17,302 nucleotides of DNA, from positions 1 to 17,302 of the forward strand of contig JBBQLH010000092.1 of assembly GCA_038327685.1 (NCBI GenBank), written 5' to 3'. Below the pieces are notes generated by a model. That model was given only the letters and a program-made list of their open reading frames with translations. It had not been told where the DNA came from and did not search any database. Source of the DNA: DASQFQ01 sp038327685 (GTDB lineage Bacteria; Actinomycetota; Thermoleophilia; Solirubrobacterales; Solirubrobacteraceae). The position numbers were made by a program, and so were the translations under genes. Shown here piece after piece: positions 7,588 to 14,685 of the stretch (position 1 is its first letter; the number at the start of each line of letters is the position of its first letter).

Positions 7588-9165
7588 GGCGCGGTCCACG
7601 ATCGCGCGCCCGTCGATGCCCGCGGGCAGCGTCCCGAAGGCGCGGCCGCGTGACTCGCCGAGGCGGCCGGCGCAGAACGCATCGGCCACGGGGGCGGGCG
7701 CGTTGCGCACGAGCAGCGACGCCTGGAAGGCGACCGCGAGGTCCTCGACCGCGCGGCGGGCGAGCCACTGGGCTTCGGAACCGCCCAACTCGGCCAGCGT
7801 CGCGGGCAACGCGTCGAGGTGGGCGTCGAGTCGCGCGTCGCCGCCGCGGGCGAGCTCGCACTCGGCCAGGAAGGCGGGCAGCCCCTCGCGCTCGCGGCCC
7901 ATTGCGCGCAGCACGTCGAGGCTCATCACGTTCCCAGAGCCCTCCCAGATGCCGTTGAGCGGCGCGTCGCGCAGCAGCTGCGGCAGCGGGCTCTCCTCGA
8001 CGTAGCCGTTGCCGCCGAGGCACTCGAGCGCCTCGGCCGCGTGCGGCGCCGCGCGCTTGCAGATCCAGTACTTGAGCACCGCGGTGGCGAAGCGACGCAG
8101 GTCGTTGTCCTCCTCGTCGTAGGCACGCGCGAGCCGCAGCGCCGTCGCGGTGGCGGCCTCGGACTCGATCGCGAGGTCGGCGAGCACGTTGACCATCAGC
8201 GGCTGTTCGACGAGCGGCGCGCCGAACGCCGCGCGGCCGCGGGCGTGGTTGACGGCCTCGGCGACGCCGCGCCGCATGCCGGCGGCGGAGCCGATCACGC
8301 AGTCCAGCCGCGTGTGGGTGACCATCTCGATGATCGTCGCCACGCCGCGGCCCTCCTCCCCCAGCCGGCGCGCGGCGGCGCCGCGGAACTCGACCTCCGA
8401 CGACGGCAGCGAGCGCGTGCCGAGCTTGTCCTTGAGGCGCTGGAGCTCGAAGCCCGGGCCGCGCTCGACGACGAAGCAGGTCAGCCCGGCCGGAGCCTGG
8501 GCGAGCACGAGGAAGACGTCGCACATCGGGGCCGAGCAGAACCACTTGTGGCCCGTGATCTCGTAGTGGCCGTCGCTCAACGGGTCCGCGCGCGTGGTGT
8601 TGGCGCGCACGTCCGAGCCGCCCTGCTTCTCGGTCATCGCCATCCCGCACAGCGCGCCGCGCTCGTAGTCGGGCAGCGTCAGCCGCGGCTCCCACTCCGC
8701 CGCGAGCTCGGGGTCGCGCCGCAGCGCCGGGATCGCCGAGTAGGTCATCGACACGGGGCACATGACGCCGGCGTTGGCCTGCGACCACAGGGCCATCAGC
8801 GCGGCGCGCGCGACGTGCGCGCCCGGGCGCGGCTCGCGCCACGGCAGCGCGTGGATCTCGCGCTCGACCGCGCCGCGCAGCAGCCAGTGCCATGACGGGT
8901 CGAGGTCGACCTCGTCGATGCGGTGCCCGTAGCGGTCGTGGGTCTGGAGCCGGGGCGTGTTGCGCTCGGCGCGCCGGCCGTGCTCCTGCGCCTCGGCCGA
9001 GCCGGCGACGGCGCCGGTGTCGCGCGCCCGGTCGACCGCCCAGCCGCCGCCCTCGCGCTCGAGCGCCTCTCGCAAGGGAACGTCGATCTCGAAGAAGTTG
9101 ACGCCTTCGAGCGGGCTGGCCTGGTTGGTGACCTCGTGCGTCTGGGTCTGGCGAAGCGTGTCCAC
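7573..9165 (-). CDS. aidB: AidB-type acyl-CoA dehydrogenase
   Basis: A 530-residue flavoprotein closely resembling E. coli AidB, the acyl-CoA-dehydrogenase-fold protein induced by alkylating agents. The match runs the whole length: THEVTNQASPLEGVNFF (9-25) like the AidB N-terminus, DPSWHWLL (89-96), CPVSMTYSAIPAL (136-148), the FAD-loop MTEKQGGSDVRANTTRA (177-193), GHKWFCSAP (205-213), LKDKLGTRS (244-252), ECLGGNGYVEES (381-392) and WEGSGNVM (407-414). E408 in WEGSGN is at the position described as the catalytic-base equivalent in AidB-like proteins. E. coli AidB binds FAD and DNA and is thought to protect promoters or inactivate alkylators; a similar role is inferred. The GTG at 9165 has AAGG about eight bases upstream. 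It follows ftsI after 82 bp and its 3' end overlaps the convergent PPOX gene by 15 bp. Confidence 0.92.
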   Translation of the reverse strand: MDTLRQTQTHEVTNQASPLEGVNFFEIDVPLREALEREGGGWAVDRARDTGAVAGSAEAQEHGRRAERNTPRLQTHDRYGHRIDEVDLDPSWHWLLRGAVEREIHALPWREPRPGAHVARAALMALWSQANAGVMCPVSMTYSAIPALRRDPELAAEWEPRLTLPDYERGALCGMAMTEKQGGSDVRANTTRADPLSDGHYEITGHKWFCSAPMCDVFLVLAQAPAGLTCFVVERGPGFELQRLKDKLGTRSLPSSEVEFRGAAARRLGEEGRGVATIIEMVTHTRLDCVIGSAAGMRRGVAEAVNHARGRAAFGAPLVEQPLMVNVLADLAIESEAATATALRLARAYDEEDNDLRRFATAVLKYWICKRAAPHAAEALECLGGNGYVEESPLPQLLRDAPLNGIWEGSGNVMSLDVLRAMGREREGLPAFLAECELARGGDARLDAHLDALPATLAELGGSEAQWLARRAVEDLAVAFQASLLVRNAPAPVADAFCAGRLGESRGRAFGTLPAGIDGRAIVDRALVPA

Positions 9166-9171
9166 GCTTCG
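9152..9171. promoter_or_regulatory. 20-bp palindrome spanning the aidB start codon
   Basis: CGAAGCGTG and CACGCTTCG are perfect 9-base inverted copies separated by TC. The GTG start of aidB (9163-9165) lies inside the right arm. As DNA it could be a dimeric operator; as mRNA it could fold into a nine-pair hairpin hiding the start codon. Function is inferred from position only. Confidence 0.6.
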
Positions 9172-9247
9172 AACCTTAGGGGCTGGTCCCGGTAGGGGGC
9201 GGTGGTCGGAGGGGCCGCATCCGGGCGCCGACCCACCGAGACAGGCC

Positions 9248-10909
9248 CTATCCCGGCGGGATCTTGAGGTAGCTCAGTGCGAACGAGGTGATGCGCTTGA
9301 AGGCCGGGCCGGCGACCAGGCCGCCGTAGATCTCGCCCTTGGGCTCGTCGACCATCACGGCGACGAGCAGCTTCGGCCGCCGCGCGGGCGCGAAGCCGAC
9401 GAACGAGCCGACGTACTTGGTCGCCGAGTAGCCGCCCGTGACCGGGTCGGGCTTCTGGGCCGTGCCCGTCTTGCCCGCCAGCTGGTAACCCTTGATCGCC
9501 GCGCCGGTCGCCGTGCCGCCGGGGCCGAGGACGCCCTCGAGCATCTGGCGCAGCGACGCCGCGGTCGACGCGGCGATGACGCGGCGGCCCCTGTGCGGCG
9601 GCAGCGGGCGGCCGTTGACGCGCTGGACGATGTGGGCGGCGCGCAGCACGCCGCCGTTGGCGATCGCCGAGTAGGCGACCGCCATCTGCATCGGGGTCAC
9701 CGCGAGGCCCTGGCCGATCGGGAGGTTGCCCATCGAGGCGCCGGAATACTTGGCCAGCGGCAGCACGATGCCGCCCTCCTCGCCCGGGAGATCCGTGCCG
9801 GTCGGCTTGCCGAAGCCGAAGCGCCGGACCCAGTAGTCGAAGCGCTTGGCGCCCAGCTTCAGGCCGATCGTGACCGCGCCGACATTGGAGGACTGCGCGA
9901 GGATCTCGCGCGTGCTGAGCGTCACCGGGCCGCGTGGATGCGATTCGCCGATCTCGCGGTCGTAGAGGCGGATCGTCGGCGGCAGGTTGAACTTCGTGTC
10001 CGGCGTGACCTTGTGGTCCTCGAGCGCTCCCGCGACGGTGAACGGCTTGAAGGTCGAGCCGGGCTCATAGGTCGCGCCGACAGCGCGGTCCTGACGGGCG
10101 AAGTCGGGGGCGTGGCCGGGATTGTTGGCGTCGACCCGCGGCCAGTTCGCGAGCGCGAGCAGCGCGCCGGTGCGGGGATCCATGACGATCGCGGTGGCAG
10201 CGTGCGGCTGCCAGGTCTGGCCGACGTCCGCGAGGACCTCCTCGGCCTTGTCCTGGATCGCCTCGTCGATCGTGAGCGTCACCTGGGAGCCGGGCTTCTC
10301 GCGGCGCGTCTCGCGCAGCTCGATCGCCTCGCCGAGCGCGTCCTTGACCAGCCGCCGCTCGCCGTCGCGGCCGCGCAGGAGCGGGTCGAGCGAGTACTCG
10401 AGCCCCGACAGGCCCGTGCCCTCGGACCCGACGCCGCCGAGCAGCTGGGAGGCGAGGAAGTCGCGCGGGTAGGTGCGCAGGTGCTCCGGGATGAACTCGA
10501 GCCCGGCGATCTTCATCCCCTCGACCCTGCGCGCTCGGATGGCTGGGACGCGATGGGCGAGGTAGGCGAAGCCGGTGTCGCGGCGCGTGAGCTGTTTGAG
10601 CAGCTCGGCCTCTGGCGTGCGCAGGGGGCGGGCGAGCTTGGCGGCGACCTTGGCCGGATCCTTGACCAGGTAGGGCGTCGCGGCGACGGTCGTCGCGGGC
10701 TGGGAGACGGCGAGCTCGATCCCGTTGCGATCAGTGATCGCGCCGCGCTCGGCCGGGACGGTGACCTTCGCCTCCTGCTGCGTCGCGGCGACCTTGCGCA
10801 GCGCGTCGGCGCGCACGACGCCGAGCCAGCCGGCGCGCACGCCGGCGAGCGCGAGCAGAGCCAGGAAGACCGCGAAGAGGAGGCCGATCCGCCGCTCGAT
10901 CAGCCGCAC
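9248..10909 (-). CDS. ftsI: FtsI / PBP2B-type peptidoglycan D,D-transpeptidase
   Basis: The class B penicillin-binding protein of the septum, cross-linking peptidoglycan during division. The 553-residue product has a short cytoplasmic start, one membrane anchor (residues 9-30), the PBP dimerisation domain beginning VPAERGAITDRNG (51-63) and the transpeptidase domain with the catalytic tetrad S285-TFK288 (EPGSTFKPF), the S340-S-N342 motif (AQSSN) and K480-TGT (AGKTGTAQK). No PASTA repeats follow; the protein ends about 70 residues after the KTGT motif. The start is GTG at 10909, six bases after the ftsL stop, with no good Shine-Dalgarno, so coupling to ftsL is likely. Position after rsmH and ftsL is the canonical dcw place of ftsI. 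Confidence 0.97.
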   Translation of the reverse strand: MRLIERRIGLLFAVFLALLALAGVRAGWLGVVRADALRKVAATQQEAKVTVPAERGAITDRNGIELAVSQPATTVAATPYLVKDPAKVAAKLARPLRTPEAELLKQLTRRDTGFAYLAHRVPAIRARRVEGMKIAGLEFIPEHLRTYPRDFLASQLLGGVGSEGTGLSGLEYSLDPLLRGRDGERRLVKDALGEAIELRETRREKPGSQVTLTIDEAIQDKAEEVLADVGQTWQPHAATAIVMDPRTGALLALANWPRVDANNPGHAPDFARQDRAVGATYEPGSTFKPFTVAGALEDHKVTPDTKFNLPPTIRLYDREIGESHPRGPVTLSTREILAQSSNVGAVTIGLKLGAKRFDYWVRRFGFGKPTGTDLPGEEGGIVLPLAKYSGASMGNLPIGQGLAVTPMQMAVAYSAIANGGVLRAAHIVQRVNGRPLPPHRGRRVIAASTAASLRQMLEGVLGPGGTATGAAIKGYQLAGKTGTAQKPDPVTGGYSATKYVGSFVGFAPARRPKLLVAVMVDEPKGEIYGGLVAGPAFKRITSFALSYLKIPPG

Positions 10910-10915
10910 GGGGCG

Positions 10916-11647
10916 CTAGCCCTGGGGCGGGGTTGGGGCCGCGGCGACGGTGCCGCCCGAGCTCGGGGCGGTGGTGGCGGGTGCCTGCTGAACGGGGGCG
11001 GCCGTGGGCGCCGGCGTGACCGCCGCGGGTGTGGGCGCCGGCGTCGCCGCCGGGGCGGCGGCGGTGGTGGTCGTTGATGCGGCCGTCGTCGTGGTCACCG
11101 TCGTCGCGACCAGCGATCCGGGCACGACGCCGGCGTTGGCCATCAGCTCGCGCGCGGCGTCGCTCGGCGCGCGCATGCGGCGGGCGGCGCGGGCGGCGTC
11201 TCCGCCGTTGCGCACGCGCAGGTAGTGCACTTCGCCGGCGGCGGGCGTGACCATGCCGTCCTTGTCGGCCGCGGCGCGGATCCGCTCGCCGGAGGCGAGG
11301 CGGGCGATCTGCGCCTCCATGTCGGAGTTCTGGCGCTCGAGCGTCGCGGCCGTCTCGACGGCGCGGCTGATGCCGGAGTTGAGCTTCAGCAGCGACACCT
11401 GCATCGCGACGATCCCCATCAGCGCGAGGCCGACGAAGCAGATCCACACGCGCCCGCGCAGCAAGCGGTCAATGACGCGATGGTCGGGCAGCGCGCGCAG
11501 GCGCTCGAAGACGCCGGTGCCGACGCGCGGCGCGGGGACGGCCTGCGGGCGGGCCACCGGCCCGGACACGCGCCGCTGCGGGCGCGCGGGCGCGTGCGGG
11601 ATGCGCGTCCGCGCGGAGTGGCGCTCGCGGGCGGTGGCGGCGGCCAT
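10916..11647 (-). CDS. ftsL: FtsL-like septum protein with long Thr/Ala/Pro-rich tail
   Basis: A 243-residue bitopic membrane protein identified mainly by position between rsmH and ftsI and by architecture. Residues 1-66 form a basic, Pro/Arg-rich cytoplasmic region; 67-89 (VWICFVGLALMGIVAMQVSLLKL) is a membrane segment; residues 90-125 have leucine/heptad character suitable for the FtsL-FtsB coiled coil (VETAATLERQNSDMEAQIAR); then GEVHYLRVR (138-146). From about 180 to the end the sequence is low complexity, almost only Thr, Ala, Pro and Val, and would lie outside the membrane. FtsL is poorly conserved, so the name rests on context. The ATG at 11647 overlaps the rsmH stop by one base inside ATGA. 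FtsL family members usually lack such a tail. Confidence 0.8.
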   Translation of the reverse strand: MAAATARERHSARTRIPHAPARPQRRVSGPVARPQAVPAPRVGTGVFERLRALPDHRVIDRLLRGRVWICFVGLALMGIVAMQVSLLKLNSGISRAVETAATLERQNSDMEAQIARLASGERIRAAADKDGMVTPAAGEVHYLRVRNGGDAARAARRMRAPSDAARELMANAGVVPGSLVATTVTTTTAASTTTTAAAPAATPAPTPAAVTPAPTAAPVQQAPATTAPSSGGTVAAAPTPPQG

Positions 11648-12597
11648 CAGGCGGGACTCCCCGTGGCGAGCTTGCGAGCGGCGCGCAGGCGGGCGGACTT
11701 CGCGCGCGGGTTCTCGGCCACCTCGCCGGGTGTCGCGGCGACCGAACGGCGGAAGACGGGCTCGGCCTCCGGCGTGCGACCGCAGCCGCAGACGGGCAGG
11801 TCGGGCGGGCAGATGCAGCCGCGCGCGCGGTCGGCGAGGAAGCGCTTGACGCGCCGATCCTCGAGCGAGTGGAAGGAGATCGCCGCCAGCCGGCCGTTGG
11901 GGCGCAGGACCTGCCACGCCAGCGGCAGCGCGGCGTCGAGCTGGTCGAGCTCGGCGTTGACCGCGATCCGGATCGCCTGGAACGTGCGCTTGGCCGGATG
12001 GCCGCCGCCGAAGCGCGCCGGCGCCGGGATGGCGGCGGTGATCGCGTCGACGAGCTCGAAGGTCGTGGCCAGCGGGCCGAGCTCGCGGCGGCGGACGATC
12101 TCGCGCGCGATCCGCTCGGCGTAGCGCTCCTCTCCGTACTCCCGCAGGGTGCGCGCGAGCTGGCGGCGCTCCCACGTGTTGACGACCTCGGCCGCCGTGA
12201 GCTCCTGCGCCGGGTCCATCCGCATGTCGAGCGGGGCGTCGTAGGCATAGGAGAAGCCGCGCTCGCGCGTGTCGACCTGCATCGAGGACATCCCGAGGTC
12301 GAGGTAGACGAGGTCGGCCTCGAAGCCCTCGTCGCGCAGCGTCTCGAGGCCGTGCGCGAAGTCGGCGCGGAGGAAGCGCGTGCGGCAGGAGACCTCGGCG
12401 GCGAGCGCCGCGAACGCCTCCTCCGCGAGCGGATCGCGATCGATGCCGACGAGCAGGCCGGCGGGTCCGAGGCGGTCCGCCACGAGGCGGCCGTGGCCGC
12501 CCGCGCCGACCGTGCAGTCGACGGCGACCTGGCCCGAGCGCGGGTCGAGCGCCTCGATCAGCTCCCCGGCGAGGACGGGGACGTGAGTACGTGGCAT
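11647..12597 (-). CDS. rsmH: RsmH (MraW), 16S rRNA (cytosine-1402-N4)-methyltransferase
   Basis: A SAM-dependent enzyme that methylates N4 of C1402 in the ribosomal P-site of 16S rRNA. The 316-residue product shows THVPVLAGELIEAL (4-17), the SAM-binding DCTVGAGGHG (27-36), GIDRDP (51-56), LDLGMSSMQVD (99-109), the conserved GHPAKRTFQAIRIAVN (199-214), SFHSLEDRRVKRF (241-253) and the cysteine-rich CICPPDLPVCGCG (261-273). The ATG at 12597 is chosen since it gives the usual MxxTHVPVL start and lies one base after the mraZ stop; a TTG at 12615 would add six residues and overlap mraZ. It is the second gene of the dcw cluster and is translationally linked to ftsL. Confidence 0.97.
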   Translation of the reverse strand: MPRTHVPVLAGELIEALDPRSGQVAVDCTVGAGGHGRLVADRLGPAGLLVGIDRDPLAEEAFAALAAEVSCRTRFLRADFAHGLETLRDEGFEADLVYLDLGMSSMQVDTRERGFSYAYDAPLDMRMDPAQELTAAEVVNTWERRQLARTLREYGEERYAERIAREIVRRRELGPLATTFELVDAITAAIPAPARFGGGHPAKRTFQAIRIAVNAELDQLDAALPLAWQVLRPNGRLAAISFHSLEDRRVKRFLADRARGCICPPDLPVCGCGRTPEAEPVFRRSVAATPGEVAENPRAKSARLRAARKLATGSPA

Positions 12598-12598
12598 G

Positions 12599-13033
12599 TC
12601 AAGCAGGATGGCCAAGAGACGATGTGAGCTCAGCGGCCCGCGCCGTGAGGTCGGTGTCGTAGGTCTGCCAGGCGTCCAGATCCCAGAGCTCGAGCGAGTC
12701 GCCCGCGCCCACGATCATCACCTGACGATCGATGCCGGCGTGCTCGCGATGCCCCGGCGGCAGCATCACGCGACCCGCCGTGTCGAGCTCCACGTCGGCC
12801 GCGTTGCCATGGAAGAAGCGCCGCAGCTCGCGCGCCTCGGGCGAGAACGGGTTCAGCCCGGCGACGGCTGCGGCCGTCATCGCCGAATAGGTCAATTCGG
12901 GATACACGCTGATGCAGCGATCCACGCCCTTCACGAGGAACACCGAGCCCGCCAATTGCGCGCGGAACTTCGACGGCACGGTGAGCCGGTGCTTCGCGTC
13001 GAGCGTGTGTTCGAAGTTGCCGTTGAAGGCCAA
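12599..13033 (-). CDS. mraZ: MraZ, transcriptional regulator of the dcw cluster
   Basis: A 144-residue SpoVT/AbrB-like DNA-binding protein made of two tandem MraZ repeats. The two signature DxxxR motifs are present: D12-AKHR16 in the first repeat and D84-TAGR88 in the second, with FRAQLAGSVFLVKGVDRCISVYP (23-45) between them. In other bacteria MraZ forms ring oligomers, binds tandem TGGGN repeats upstream of its own gene and represses the operon. The start is a TTG at 13033, giving the standard MAFNGNFEHTLDAKHR N-terminus; an ATG seven bases upstream is in a different frame. No strong ribosome-binding site is visible. It is the first gene of the locus and lies about 260 bp from the IS110 remnant. 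Confidence 0.96.
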   Translation of the reverse strand: MAFNGNFEHTLDAKHRLTVPSKFRAQLAGSVFLVKGVDRCISVYPELTYSAMTAAAVAGLNPFSPEARELRRFFHGNAADVELDTAGRVMLPPGHREHAGIDRQVMIVGAGDSLELWDLDAWQTYDTDLTARAAELTSSLGHPA

Positions 13034-13126
13034 GGCGCATGTGGTCCGGAGGTCCGGGAAGTCGAGTCGATCCGAGGTGGCGGAGTGGGAGGAGCCCCGC
13101 CACCCCGGACCGGCTGTACAAGCGGG

Positions 13127-13155
13127 AAGCTACCCCACTCTGCCCCACTCTGCAA
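13127..13155 (-). promoter_or_regulatory. Candidate mraZ (dcw) promoter
   Basis: On the minus strand TTGCAG (plus 13150-13155) and TAGCTT (plus 13127-13132) are separated by exactly 17 bases. Each matches its consensus hexamer at three of six positions, so the call leans on spacing, on position about 95 bp before the mraZ start and on the MraZ-type repeats in the spacer. The predicted leader is about 85 bases. Confidence 0.4.
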
Positions 13156-13160
13156 CACAA
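13131..13160 (-). promoter_or_regulatory. Tandem 10-bp MraZ-box repeats (probable MraZ operator)
   Basis: Read on the minus strand there are three consecutive 10-bp units: TGTTGCAGAG, TGGGGCAGAG and TGGGGTAGCT (truncated at the plus side to 13131). Two have the TGGGN core of known MraZ sites separated by five bases, the arrangement described for MraZ in other bacteria; the third is degenerate. They occupy the space between the candidate -35 and -10 boxes, a position suited to autorepression. Confidence 0.75.
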
Positions 13161-13289
13161 TTACCTTCTTTTGTCCCACAATGCCTCGGTCCGGTTCGCT
13201 TCCGGACATGTTTTCCCTGCAAATCGGCGCCTTCTCGAGTGGGGCGATCGTGCGGTGGTCGGCGCCCAGCGGCCGCAGGACTGCGTGCA

Positions 13290-14294
13290 GGTGGCGGCCG
13301 TGCACGCACTGCGGATGGTTCCGAGCGAGGTCGTCGAGTTCCTCGCGACGCTGCCCGGCCCGGTCCGCGCGGTCTATGAGGCTGGGCCGACGGGGTTTGG
13401 GCTGGCTCGGGTCGCGGGTGAGCGCGGGATCGACGTGCGCGTCGTGGCCGCGGGCAAGGTTCCGCGCGCGTCGGGTGACCGCGTCAAGACCGATCAACGC
13501 GACGCTGAGCGCCTCGCGCGCCTGTTGGCGGCCGGCGAGCTGCGCTTCGCGTTTGTGCCGAGCGTCGCCGACGAGCAGTTCCGTGACGTGATCCGCGCGA
13601 TCGAGGACTGCCGCGGCGATCTGATGCGCGCTCGCCACCGGCTCGGCACGATGCTGCTGCGCCGGGACCTGCGATGGAGCGGCCCAGGGTCGACGTGGAC
13701 CCAGGCGCACCTGCGGTGGTTGCGCAGCCTGCGCTTCGACGACGTCTGCTCGCAGGCCGTATTCGTCGACTACCTGTCGGGGGTCGAGATGCTCGTCGCT
13801 CGCCGGGCGGCGCTGAGCTGCGCGCTCGAGCAGGTCATCCCCGACAGCCGCCACGCCCCGACGATCGCCACCCTGCGCTGCTTTGCGAGGGATCGACACG
13901 CTGTCGGCCGCCGGACTGTGCGCCGAGGTCGGCGACTGGCACCGTTTCCGGCCCAAGCAGCTGTCCGGGTTCCTCGGGATCGTCCCGACCGAACACACCT
14001 CCGACCGAAAGCGCCGCCACGGCTCGATCACCAAGGCCGGGTCGATCCACGCCCGCCGGCTGCTGGTCAAAGCCGCCCACCACTACCGCCACCAACCGCC
14101 GTCGGCGACGGCCTGGCCCGCCGTCAAGCCGGCCAGGACCCCCGCGCGATCGAGTCTCATGGCGCGCGCAGCGACGCCTACACCAGCGCTGGCAGGTCCT
14201 GCGCCTGCAGCGACGCAAGCCCGCCGGTGTCGTCGCGATCGCCTGCGCCCGCGAGCTCGCCGCGTTCTGCTGGGAGGCCGCCACCCTGACCTAA
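13290..14294 (+). pseudogene. IS110-family transposase remnant, 5'-truncated and frameshifted
   Basis: Three reading frames together give a recognisable IS110-type transposase. The first frame carries the end of the RuvC-like DEDD domain: GPVRAVYEAGPTGFGL, then DRVKTDQRDAERLARLLAAG with the two late acidic residues, then SWTQAHLRWL-like sequence ending in ATLRCF. An apparent extra base near 13885 moves the reading to RGIDTLSAAGLCAEVGDWHRF...ITKAGSIHARRLLVKAAHHYRH, the C-terminal Tnp20 domain with its serine region. Near 14100 it moves again (LARRQAGQDPRAIE) and near 14155 a third time (SWRAQRRLHQRW...VAVARELA-like end), stopping at TAA 14292-14294. The first ~50 residues, including the first catalytic aspartate, are not found. 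The left boundary is approximate. The element is inactive by itself. Confidence 0.88.
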
Positions 14295-14685
14295 ACCCCG
14301 CCAACATCCCCGCGCGACCCGGTGCTGCCGGGGCGCGCGCGAGACCCACGGGCCTCACGCTCGTCGCGACGAGCAGTCCGCGATTCGACTATCGGCAACC
14401 ACCAACACCCCCGGACGGTGGCAGCGCCCGCTTCTAGACCGCGGACCGCGACGAACACAGGGTCATGAGGGACCCAGCCCTCGAATATCAGCCTGGCATC
14501 GCCGCCGAACCGCTGAGCCCGCTCGCGCCGCCCCGGGAACACCACCCGCCACAAGCCGACCCACAACGCCCAACCCAGGACGACGACACCGCACGCCCCC
14601 TTGACAAACCGACCTCCACATCAGGTCGAGCGGTGGCTTGGGGCAGTGCGCAAGTACCGCCGCGCGCTCATATGACCCTGGATTG
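14295..14685 (+). other. Non-coding 3' flank of the IS110 remnant, structured, possible guide-RNA region
   Basis: No convincing gene is seen in these 391 bases. A very strong stem-loop starts 17 bases after the transposase stop (14311-14339) and a smaller one lies at 14460-14475 (GGGTC, loop, GACCC). The stretch around 14455-14510 and CTTGACAAACC near 14600 resemble, from memory, the 3' ends of actinobacterial IS110-type elements. IS110 elements encode a bridge/seek RNA in a non-coding end (the 3' end in the IS1111 group), so this may be its decayed locus. The element's exact end was not located. Confidence 0.35.
14311..14339 (+). terminator. GC-rich stem-loop just after the transposase stop
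   Basis: CGCGCG and CCCGG are followed by the loop TGCTG and then CCGGG and CGCGCG, with a single opposed A/G between the two stem parts. It gives about eleven G-C pairs. No T-tract follows, so it is a stem-loop that may act as a terminator or as part of the element's non-coding RNA. Confidence 0.5.

Noticed and set aside
9204..9233. Six-base inverted repeat (GGTCGG/CCGACC) in the ftsI-aidB gap as a terminator
   Set aside because: Short stem, 18-base loop and no T-tract; a chance match in GC-rich sequence is more likely.
8957..11077. A 706-codon plus-strand open frame over ftsI and aidB
   Set aside because: Low-complexity Arg/Gly/Asp composition and no family motifs. It is the antisense frame of real genes with clear motifs.
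13189..13207. Stem-loop GTCCGG-ttcgctt-CCGGAC followed by ATGTTTT as a plus-strand terminator
   Set aside because: The stem is only six pairs, and no plus-strand gene ends here. It may be an element-edge feature, but nothing supports a function.
12931..14070. A 379-codon minus-strand open frame across the mraZ upstream region and IS110 remnant
   Set aside because: The plus strand carries transposase motifs, while this frame has none and crosses the mraZ promoter.
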